Assembly (NCBI GenBank): GCA_035527845.1
Contig: DATKZT010000076.1
Span: 66,752-130,751 of the forward strand
DNA length: 64,000 nt
Reading direction: 5' to 3'
Origin: JAUWKC01 sp035527845
GTDB taxonomy: Bacteria; Planctomycetota; Phycisphaerae; Sedimentisphaerales; Anaerobacaceae
Shown here: positions 32,949-41,809 of the stretch, piece after piece
How positions within the stretch are numbered: position 1 is the stretch's first letter
Layout: each line of letters opens with the position of its first letter
Position numbers and translations under genes: made by a program
Notes under the pieces: model-generated
Told to the model about the DNA's origin: nothing
What the model saw: the letters and a program-made list of their open reading frames with translations, nothing else
The model's database searches: none

Positions 32949-35900
32949 ATGTCACAATACAAACAACCAGCACGGATGCAAACCCTGACCGAGCGAGAAG
33001 AGCATTATCTTAGAAAGCTTCCGGTCTATCGGATTTTGACTGAGGCGGACCTGAACGATGAATCTGTTCGCAAATCATCAGGGTTGGCGAGCCGGTTGAG
33101 AGAGGCCGGCATGAGCAATACCAACTTGGAAAACTACTGGAGACGTGTCAGCTTCATCGCAGAAAACTGTAAGGGCAGAGTGCTGGAATTGGGTTGTGGG
33201 TGTGGCAATATAACACGATATATCAGCCGAAATCCATGCGTGACCCACATTTGTGCCGTTGATGCACAAAGCGCTTACATTGACCAGCTTCGCGCGTACT
33301 CCTTCGATAAAGTTGAGGCTGTGTGTGCTGATGTCCTCACGCACAAATTTTCCGGCAAGTTTGACTGCGCAGTAATTGCTGAATTCATTGAACATGTTAC
33401 CCTCGCTCAGGAGCGACAGTTCATCCGGAAGCTGGGTGTGGTTATTGAACCGGGTACAATCTTAATCATTACGACACCAATCGGCTTCATGCCGGATCCC
33501 GATCATGTGCGCGGTTTTTCCACCTCTGAATTTCATGAGCACATCGAACAGTATTACGGCAAAATGGTGAAGACTGCAGACAACGGAATCCAGCAATTTG
33601 CTGTGGTAATCTTTCACCCCTCTCCGGCTCAGCAGCCCCAAGCGCATGTTTCCGTCGTTCTGCCCACCTACAATCATCTTCAGTTGTTACCGAACGCGGC
33701 CGAAAGCGTTTTTGCGCAAACGTACGACGATTTCGAGTTGATCATTGTTAATGACGGCTCTACCGATGGGACCCGCGAATATCTCAACTCTCTGAAGGAT
33801 CCCAGGGTCCGGGTGATCCATCAGGAAAACAAGCGTCTGCCCGAGGCCTTGAATACCGGATTCCGAGCGGCTCGGGGGGAACTGCTCACCTGGATTTCCG
33901 CGGACAACTATTGCGTTCCTGTTTTCCTGGAAAAATTCGTCGCCGCTATGAAAGCAAATCCGGAGGCGGCTTTTGCCTATTCCGCTTTTGTGCGAATCGA
34001 TGAGCGAGATCGCTTTCTTGGTGTTACACGCTGCCCTGACTTGGATTATAAGAAGCTGTTACTTAACTTCCCCGGCATGGCTTCTTTCATGTATCGTCGC
34101 CGTTGTCAGCAGGAAGTGGGCCTCTACGACCCCTCCCTCGAAGGCGCCGAAGACTGGGATATGTGGTTGAGGATTGCCGAGCGATTTCCACTTTTGTATG
34201 TTCCCGATGTTCTGTATTACTACCGCCGGCACGACCAAAGCCTTACGGCAACCAAATCGGATTTGATTCTCAACTCCTCGCTTCAGGCCTTTGAGAACGC
34301 ACTCGGCAGGTTGCGTCTGCAAGACTTGTATCCTCGCCTGGGCCACTCTCACGATCATTCCAGCGCCGAGTTTGATGCACTCTTGGATTTCGGAACGTCC
34401 GTTCTCAGGTCCAAATTCCGCGCCCATACCGATGCCGCCTGTCGTTTCTTGAGCAAGGCCCTGTCTCTGCAACCCGATTCCATCGAGGCGGCCGGCAATC
34501 TTGCCGTCGCCTACGCGCTGCGCCGAGAGTGGGAAAAGGTTCTGCCTCTTGCAAAAAGAATAACCAAAGAAGCACGGAACCCAACGGCCCAGAGTATATG
34601 TTGCAGTGTCTTGCAGGCATACAAAACGAACGAACCGCAAGCACTCTCATCGGTGCCATTGTTCGAAGTGGATAAGAATAGCTCGGAACTGTTCAAGACA
34701 GCTCCGGCTGCGGCGCCCCACGGGTCTTCTGAGCCCTCTGTCAGTACAAAGACTCTTGCTCTGGAAAGTGAGTACGAACGTGACACAGTAGATACGGCGC
34801 CCGATTGTTTTCTCAGGGCTGTCGAGGAGCTTGATAAAGGAAATTTTGAAGCCGCCGCCGAATATATGCAGAAGTACACAACAACCGTGGACTACTCAAA
34901 ATTTCCGAGGACCATATTCACATCCCGGCAGAACGAGAAGATAGATATCTCCGTCATAGTGGTGACCTATAACAGATCGGAAGATTTGGTCAGGTGTCTC
35001 GAATCTTTGTCAAAGCAGGATGCCGCCTGCAGCTATGAAGTAATTGTGGTTGACAACGGCACGGGTGGCGTCGAAGGTCTCAGGCAGTATGCCGACCAGT
35101 ACATCAAGTGTCCCGTCAACCTTGTTCTCTCTGAAGGAAGAAACGTCGGCGCGTGTTGCGCAAAGGGCGCCATTGTTGCCTTTTTGGATGACGACGCGAT
35201 TGTGCCCTCCGACTACATCAGTTCCATCAAAACGGCTTTCGAGACTTTCGACATCTTCGGATTACGAGGAAAGGCCCTGCCCAAGACCAACCCCGCAGCC
35301 AACAAGGATGCTACGGGTTACGACCGCGGCGACAAACCATTTGTGACCTTTTGTGACCTCGAAGGCAACTCCGCTTTTCTCAGAGACATCTATCTGTCCC
35401 TGAACGGAATGGACCCTCTGCTCTTCGGGCACGAAGGCTCCGACCTGACCTGCCGAATCACCGAAAAGTACGACGCCTTGAATAAGATCATCTATTGGCC
35501 CAACACGGTCATCTATCACGACGCCGCTGTGGGCGACCAGCACAACCGGAAGGTGAGAAGATACGAGTTGTTGAAGAGGTACTTGGAATATAAGCACAAT
35601 CGCAATATCTTTGTGCTTCGCGGAACGATTGAGAAGCAAGCACTGCCCGCCAAAACTCCGCATGCTCAAACACTTTTCCCTCAGAGAAAAAAATACACGA
35701 TAGAGGAATCCGACCCTGCTGACATCCCTGTGGTCCTGGTCACTTATAACAGACCCAAACACACGCTTGAAGTGCTCAAGGCATTGAGAAACCTCCGTGC
35801 AAAGAAACTTTACATATTTTCTGACGCCCCAAAACGACCTGAAGATGCTCAGGCCGTGTCTCTGGTCAGGCGGCTGGTGCACAGCGTTGACTGGACAAGA

Positions 35901-38900
35901 CCTGAAATAGTCGAGCGCACGGAAAATGTGGGACTTGCAGCAAATATCGTTAGCGCCGTTGATTCCGTCCTTGAACGATACGACAGGCTCATTCTGCTCG
36001 AGGACGATTGCGTTCCTCAGCCGTATTTCTTTGATTTTATGGATGCTTGTCTGCGCAACTATGAAAACGACCCAAAAGTCTTCGGCATCTCCGGCCATAC
36101 GGTGGCCCTTAGCGAAGACATCTTGCGCGATTACCCTTACGACGCCTACTTCTCTCCCAGAATCGGAAGTTGGGGCTGGGCCACATGGAAGAGGGCCTGG
36201 CTGCAACACTTCAGAGATCTGAGCAAACTCGTCGAAACAGCAAATCAGAGGAATATCGACCTGACTCAGGGCGGCGCCGACATTCCGATATCGGTGCAGA
36301 ATTTCTTAAACGGAAAACTGACGGATGTCTGGACCCTCAACTGGGTGCTTTCTGTCTATATCAACGACGGTGTCTACGTCTATCCCACAAGCTCTCATAT
36401 CAGGAACATAGGCACCGATGGAACCGGACTGCACTGCGGCAAAACCGACAAATACGATTCTCCCTGCAGTCAGACAAAACCTGAACGTTATCCGGCCGAC
36501 GTCTTCCTTGACGACCGAATTATGCAAAACTTCCGGCAGTATTTTCAAGCCGCTCCTGAGCGAACCAGCCAGGCTGTCAGCTTTCTGAGGTCCCTTCGAC
36601 CGGAAGGGCCCCTCAAAATCGCCCAGATAAACACCGTCGATAACAGAGGCGGTGCCGCAAAAGTGGCATGGATGCTCAAGCAGGGTTTGACCGCACGAGG
36701 CCACCACCTAAAAATGTTTGTCAAAAACAAATTCTCCAACGACCCCGATGTCACCGTCATTGCAAATCCCGCCGTTGACGCCGGCAACGAACGCACCGAC
36801 CAGGGACTTCTTTACTACGATATTGACTCAACGCGCCTGCTGTCACGCAACGCAGAATTCACCTCTGCCGACATCTTTCACTTCCACAACCTGCACGGCG
36901 CTTACTTCAACCCCCTCGCTCTGCCTGACCTGACACGAATCAGACCCTCCGTTTGGACCTTGCATGATATGCAGTCGCTCACCGGTCATTGCGCCCATTC
37001 TTTCGATTGCGACAAGTGGAAAACCGGTTGCGGCGACTGTCCCGATCTGAGCATATATCCGGCCTTGCCCAAAGACAACACGGCACGCTTGTGGAAGGAC
37101 AAGAAGCAAATCTACGAGTCCGCCGACGTTACCGTTGTGGTTCCGTCGCAGTGGTTGAAGTCCAGGGTCAGCCAGAGCATACTGAAAAACAAGCGCCTGG
37201 AATTGATCCATAACGGCGTGGACACCGGAGTTTTCCACCCTTATCCCAGAGATGCCGCCAGAAGGCAGTTGCGCCTGCCCGTTGAAGCAACCATTCTTGC
37301 CTTTGCCGCTCAGGGCGGTGTGAATAGCCCTTGGAGGGACGCCAACTGTCTGGCTGCTGCCATTCAACATCTTGGTCGGTCACCAGGCCCTGTATACTTC
37401 CTGAGTATTGGCAGCGGAAAAAGAATATCGCAGACCGGAAATGTCATACACGTACCTTACGTAAGCGACGAGAAGACACTCGCACTTATCTACTCGGCAG
37501 CGGATTTGTTCCTGTTTCCGTCGCTTGCGGATAATTGCCCCCTGGTTGTAATAGAATCTATGGCCTGTGGTCTGCCTGTCATAGCCTATAACACGGGCGG
37601 CTTACCCGAAATAATTGAAAACGGTCGAACTGGAGTCATAACAGAGTACCGAAATACAGGCGAATTCGCGAAGGCGGCCGAACACCTCGCTTTCGACCAC
37701 GCCAAGAGACAACAGTACGCCGGTGCAGGCATTGAAAGGGCAAGGCGCCTATTCTCCCTCGATCTGATGCTGGACAGGTACTTGGCCTTGTACCGCGAAT
37801 TGGCTGGGAATGCTCGCGAAAAAAGTTACACTTCGTCCGGAGACAAAGTCGCTTTTTCTCAGGTCTCTGCTGAAAAAGAAAACGACTATATAGTCTCCGC
37901 CGTTGTATCGACCTACAACTCCGAAAAATTCATCCGCGGCTGCCTGCAGGATTTGGAAAACCAGACCATCGCCGACCGCCTAGAAATCATCGTCGTCAAC
38001 AGCGGCTCGCAACAGAACGAAGAGGCAGTCGTCCGCGAATTCCAGAGCCGATATGAAAACATAAAGTATATCAAGACACAAGAGCGCGAAACAATCTATA
38101 GCGCCTGGAACAGGGCCGTCAAGGCCTCCTCAGGAAGGTACATAACCACCGCAAATACCGACGACCGACACACCGGAGACGCCTTCGAAAAGATGGCCAA
38201 TGCCCTCGATGCGAATCCGGACAAAGTGCTGGTCTATGCCGACCAGATAGACGTGTCCGAAACTGACGGTCAAAGAATCGAGGTTGGCAAAAGAGTTAAC
38301 GGCCCGTTCTCACGCGACCGACTGTTCAGGGGCGAATGTCCCCCCGGCTCACAGCCGATGTGGAGGGCGGATGTTCACAATAGGGTCGGATATTTCGATG
38401 AGGCGTTTGCCGTTTCCGGCGATTACGAATTCTGGTTCAGGCTTACGCAAAAGTATGACTTTCTATATTTGAATGAGTTCCTCGGAGAGCGCCTGGTCCA
38501 CCCCCAAGCGGTCTCCCGCACCAACAGCGATTTGCTCAACTGGGAGAACATGGTAATTGACAAATGCTATCGGTATGCCCTGCACCACAAAATGGACATA
38601 ACCGCCGCCGGATTGAGCAATCATCCCGACTTCCGCGATTGGCCCGAAGTGAATATCTGGCGCCAAAGAGTAACGGCTAAACTAAATGGCAGCCAGGTAT
38701 CTCTGGGCGAGAATGTTAAGAACCTGTGGGATTGCAGAACAAGCCCCGCTCCCAAACTGACTGTCGTACTTGTCACTTATAACAGAGAACGGGAGCTGTT
38801 TCAGGCCCTCGATTCCTTGAACCGACAAACCGAAAAAGATTTCGAGCTGATTGTAGTAGCCAACGATGGCGACCTGTCCGGGCTCAAACAAAAGACAAAA

Positions 38901-41717
38901 GACTTTGACTTCGGCCTCTGTGGCATTGAGCTTGAGCACAACTACGGGCCCTCGCCGGCAAGAAACAAAGCCAGCGAGTTTGCAAAAGCCCCTTACATAG
39001 CCTTTATAGATGACGACGCCGTTGCCGATGAGAACATGGTCCGCAATATCATTTCCCACTTCAAGAACACGCGGGCCTCAGGCCTCAGAGGAAAGGTCCT
39101 GCCGAAAACCAAAGACGGTCCCAGGCACGCGCCCGCCAATTACGACCTCGGCGACGAGGTAATACCCACTGCCTGTGAGGTTAGCTCTTTATCCGCCTAC
39201 AGAAGGGATGTCTTTGCCGAAGCAGGGGGGTTTGATGAATTGTTGTTTGGCCCCGAAGGAGCCGACCTCTCATACAGAATATGCAAGACACGCACCGAAA
39301 AGACCAGGAGTGTTCTGTATTTTCCGGACGTGATTGTTTATCACGACCCGCGCCCCGCAGGGCCCACCCAAACGGAGAAGACCTTGCGCCGGCAATGGAT
39401 GGACCTGCTCGCATGGAGGAAAGACCCGGACATAAGAGGGTACAGGGAACTGGTACGCAGCCTGTACCCCGCCGGATGCGACCCAGCCGTTCAAAACAAC
39501 TACGCCTGGATTGTGAATGTGGCTATGTGCCTCGAGAAAAATTTCCCACAGGATGCCATAAACTGGGCCCGCAAAGCCAACGCACTACGCCCCAATGGAG
39601 TAAGAGGGTGTTACGTCCTTGGTGGTCTATGCGTCCGCCTTGGCCAATATGACCAGGCGAGGGTCGTCCTCGAAAGAATAGTGAAACCTTTGCAGCAGGC
39701 CCTTGCGGACGGCGGCAGCCAATTGCTCGGCGCCGAATTCCAAAGCCGAGACGAAATTGCCGAATGCTATCTGAAAACGTGCACACAATTGGCCCAGTGC
39801 TGCCTGCACGACAAAGACCACGATAAGGTAAAGCAGATATATGGAACTTTGCTGGACAACCCGAATTTGACAATTCCACCGGACCTGCAGGCCCGTATTC
39901 GGACCGTGATGACAAAGCTGGACCGAAAACCGGCTCCTTTGCCTCCTCCTGAGAAGAAAGCGGATGTATCTGCGGTTGTTGGTTCGCAGAATAAATACCT
40001 GGTTTCGGCTATCGTTTCCACCTACAACGCCGAGGACTTTCTCACCGGCTGCCTCGATGACCTTGAGCGGCAGACCATCGCCGACCGACTGGAAATAATC
40101 GTTGTCAACAGCGGCTCCCAGCAGGACGAAGAGACCATCGTCCGCCGGTATCAGCAGAAGTACCACAACATAGTCTATATCAAAACCGAACAGCGAGAAG
40201 GAATCTACTCTGCCTGGAACCGCGCCGTCAAAGTTGCCCGCGGCCGGTTCCTCACCAATGCCAATACGGATGACCGCCATCGCCAGGATGCCCTGGAGAT
40301 TATGGCCAAGACATTACAGGCCAATCCTGAGGTGGCTCTTGTCTATGGCGACCAGATACGCACCGATACACCAAACGATACCTTTGCAAATCACCACGGT
40401 ATCGAAGAACTGCGGCGACCGGACTACACCCGCGAAAGACTCCTCTTGGGCTGTTGCGTCGGCTCACAGCCGATGTGGCGAAAGTCTCTCCACGACGAAT
40501 TCGGCTACTTCGACGAGACCCTGGACTGCGCGGGCGACTGGGATTTCTGGATTCGCATATCGAGCAAATACAAGTTCCGACGTATACCTGAATTCCTCGG
40601 CCTTTACTATTACAACCAGGAAGGCATAGAACACGGCAGCAGGATCCACAGCCTCTATGAACGGTACGTAGTCGGACGCCGATACGGCACCGAGTACATA
40701 GCGGTTATTCCATATTGTAAACCCAGGCCGGACGACCCGCTGGTCAGTGTGGTAATGCCGGTTTACAACGGCGCTGAATTTATCGGCGAAGCAATTGAGA
40801 GCGTCCTTATCCAAAGCTACCCCAGGTTTGAGCTGATTATCGTCGATGACGGCTCGACGGACGCCACAAGAGATGTCGTTGCCGCCTTCGAAGATGAGAG
40901 AATCAAATACATCTATAAGGAAAACAACGGCCCGTCCAGTGCGCGAAATCGGGCGATAAAGGAGGCGACAGGCGAGTATATCATGCCTTTGGACGCAGAC
41001 GATATGATGACGCCCGATTTCATTGTCACGCACCTGCAGCACTTCCGGAGCAACCCCGACGCGGACCTTGTTTATTGCGATGTTCTCCTGATTGACAGCG
41101 CCGGTAAACCCATAAGAGTAATGAAGAAGCCCGAATATCAGGATCGCGGGTTTATGGTCAGAGACCTGTTCAAGGCCGGGCATCCGATAATACCGTTCAG
41201 GCTCGGCATCAGGAAAAGTGTGTTCGACAAGATTGGCCTTTACGATGAAACCCTCATTGTTGCAGAGGACTACGATATGATCCGGCGCTTTGTAAAAGCC
41301 GGCCTTAACGCCCGACATTTGCCGGAACCTCTCCATCTGCGAAGGATGCACCACGACAGCCTTTGCGGAAGCACCAATTGCGAAAAGATTCGCAACCATT
41401 TTGATGTCATCCGGCGATTTATCGAAACGTTTGCCCCCGATGAGCTTTTTCCGGACGTTGCATGGGACAGGATACCTCCGACGGTCAGGCCCCTGCACGT
41501 CAAATGCCGTGCCGCTGTGATTCTTCTTGAAATAGGACGGGCCTACCTGCAGGCGAATGCACGTGATTATGCCCGTACCGCTTTTACCGACGCCTGCTCC
41601 GAGCTGAAAGAATGCCTGAGTATGGACCCGGCCAACCAGCGGATTCGCCAGATGCTCCAAAAGTGCGAGCGAGTCCGGGCCGAATATGAAAATGCCGAAC
41701 TGCAGAGCGTGCGATGA
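32949..41717 (+). CDS. Giant multidomain polyglycosyltransferase-methyltransferase
   Basis: One uninterrupted 2922-residue frame. By motif reading, modules in order are: SAM methyltransferase (about 70-225, VLELGCGCGNITRY); GT2 no.1 (234-440, VSVVLPTYNH, ISADN); helical/TPR linker (450-650); GT2 no.2 (666-890, FLDDDAI); GT2-like no.3 (926-1200, LLEDDCVPQPYF); GT4/GT-B (1221-1610, EX7E region in LADNCPLVVIESMACGLPVI); GT2 no.4 (1646-1900); GT2 no.5 (1937-2150, FIDDDAV); TPR (2150-2330); GT2 no.6 (2350-2590); GT2 no.7 (2598-2830, PLDADDM); helical tail. Nos. 4 and 6 are close copies, as are 2 and 5. No signal or membrane segment, so it should act in the cytoplasm, probably building a glycan on a flagellar protein. 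fliD follows. Confidence 0.9.
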   Translation: MSQYKQPARMQTLTEREEHYLRKLPVYRILTEADLNDESVRKSSGLASRLREAGMSNTNLENYWRRVSFIAENCKGRVLELGCGCGNITRYISRNPCVTHICAVDAQSAYIDQLRAYSFDKVEAVCADVLTHKFSGKFDCAVIAEFIEHVTLAQERQFIRKLGVVIEPGTILIITTPIGFMPDPDHVRGFSTSEFHEHIEQYYGKMVKTADNGIQQFAVVIFHPSPAQQPQAHVSVVLPTYNHLQLLPNAAESVFAQTYDDFELIIVNDGSTDGTREYLNSLKDPRVRVIHQENKRLPEALNTGFRAARGELLTWISADNYCVPVFLEKFVAAMKANPEAAFAYSAFVRIDERDRFLGVTRCPDLDYKKLLLNFPGMASFMYRRRCQQEVGLYDPSLEGAEDWDMWLRIAERFPLLYVPDVLYYYRRHDQSLTATKSDLILNSSLQAFENALGRLRLQDLYPRLGHSHDHSSAEFDALLDFGTSVLRSKFRAHTDAACRFLSKALSLQPDSIEAAGNLAVAYALRREWEKVLPLAKRITKEARNPTAQSICCSVLQAYKTNEPQALSSVPLFEVDKNSSELFKTAPAAAPHGSSEPSVSTKTLALESEYERDTVDTAPDCFLRAVEELDKGNFEAAAEYMQKYTTTVDYSKFPRTIFTSRQNEKIDISVIVVTYNRSEDLVRCLESLSKQDAACSYEVIVVDNGTGGVEGLRQYADQYIKCPVNLVLSEGRNVGACCAKGAIVAFLDDDAIVPSDYISSIKTAFETFDIFGLRGKALPKTNPAANKDATGYDRGDKPFVTFCDLEGNSAFLRDIYLSLNGMDPLLFGHEGSDLTCRITEKYDALNKIIYWPNTVIYHDAAVGDQHNRKVRRYELLKRYLEYKHNRNIFVLRGTIEKQALPAKTPHAQTLFPQRKKYTIEESDPADIPVVLVTYNRPKHTLEVLKALRNLRAKKLYIFSDAPKRPEDAQAVSLVRRLVHSVDWTRPEIVERTENVGLAANIVSAVDSVLERYDRLILLEDDCVPQPYFFDFMDACLRNYENDPKVFGISGHTVALSEDILRDYPYDAYFSPRIGSWGWATWKRAWLQHFRDLSKLVETANQRNIDLTQGGADIPISVQNFLNGKLTDVWTLNWVLSVYINDGVYVYPTSSHIRNIGTDGTGLHCGKTDKYDSPCSQTKPERYPADVFLDDRIMQNFRQYFQAAPERTSQAVSFLRSLRPEGPLKIAQINTVDNRGGAAKVAWMLKQGLTARGHHLKMFVKNKFSNDPDVTVIANPAVDAGNERTDQGLLYYDIDSTRLLSRNAEFTSADIFHFHNLHGAYFNPLALPDLTRIRPSVWTLHDMQSLTGHCAHSFDCDKWKTGCGDCPDLSIYPALPKDNTARLWKDKKQIYESADVTVVVPSQWLKSRVSQSILKNKRLELIHNGVDTGVFHPYPRDAARRQLRLPVEATILAFAAQGGVNSPWRDANCLAAAIQHLGRSPGPVYFLSIGSGKRISQTGNVIHVPYVSDEKTLALIYSAADLFLFPSLADNCPLVVIESMACGLPVIAYNTGGLPEIIENGRTGVITEYRNTGEFAKAAEHLAFDHAKRQQYAGAGIERARRLFSLDLMLDRYLALYRELAGNAREKSYTSSGDKVAFSQVSAEKENDYIVSAVVSTYNSEKFIRGCLQDLENQTIADRLEIIVVNSGSQQNEEAVVREFQSRYENIKYIKTQERETIYSAWNRAVKASSGRYITTANTDDRHTGDAFEKMANALDANPDKVLVYADQIDVSETDGQRIEVGKRVNGPFSRDRLFRGECPPGSQPMWRADVHNRVGYFDEAFAVSGDYEFWFRLTQKYDFLYLNEFLGERLVHPQAVSRTNSDLLNWENMVIDKCYRYALHHKMDITAAGLSNHPDFRDWPEVNIWRQRVTAKLNGSQVSLGENVKNLWDCRTSPAPKLTVVLVTYNRERELFQALDSLNRQTEKDFELIVVANDGDLSGLKQKTKDFDFGLCGIELEHNYGPSPARNKASEFAKAPYIAFIDDDAVADENMVRNIISHFKNTRASGLRGKVLPKTKDGPRHAPANYDLGDEVIPTACEVSSLSAYRRDVFAEAGGFDELLFGPEGADLSYRICKTRTEKTRSVLYFPDVIVYHDPRPAGPTQTEKTLRRQWMDLLAWRKDPDIRGYRELVRSLYPAGCDPAVQNNYAWIVNVAMCLEKNFPQDAINWARKANALRPNGVRGCYVLGGLCVRLGQYDQARVVLERIVKPLQQALADGGSQLLGAEFQSRDEIAECYLKTCTQLAQCCLHDKDHDKVKQIYGTLLDNPNLTIPPDLQARIRTVMTKLDRKPAPLPPPEKKADVSAVVGSQNKYLVSAIVSTYNAEDFLTGCLDDLERQTIADRLEIIVVNSGSQQDEETIVRRYQQKYHNIVYIKTEQREGIYSAWNRAVKVARGRFLTNANTDDRHRQDALEIMAKTLQANPEVALVYGDQIRTDTPNDTFANHHGIEELRRPDYTRERLLLGCCVGSQPMWRKSLHDEFGYFDETLDCAGDWDFWIRISSKYKFRRIPEFLGLYYYNQEGIEHGSRIHSLYERYVVGRRYGTEYIAVIPYCKPRPDDPLVSVVMPVYNGAEFIGEAIESVLIQSYPRFELIIVDDGSTDATRDVVAAFEDERIKYIYKENNGPSSARNRAIKEATGEYIMPLDADDMMTPDFIVTHLQHFRSNPDADLVYCDVLLIDSAGKPIRVMKKPEYQDRGFMVRDLFKAGHPIIPFRLGIRKSVFDKIGLYDETLIVAEDYDMIRRFVKAGLNARHLPEPLHLRRMHHDSLCGSTNCEKIRNHFDVIRRFIETFAPDELFPDVAWDRIPPTVRPLHVKCRAAVILLEIGRAYLQANARDYARTAFTDACSELKECLSMDPANQRIRQMLQKCERVRAEYENAELQSVR

Positions 41718-41809
41718 CTAAAGTATGTGCCTTTTTGACCGATAATATTGTATGGAAAGGCCTGCGACTATTCCAACGCCGGCCCTGCTAAAAACTGAAA
41801 GGTCATTAT

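Noticed and set aside
35262..36209. 315-residue antisense frame within the giant glycosyltransferase gene, and a similar one at 40464-41660
   Set aside because: Both lie wholly inside a continuous gene with strong domain motifs.
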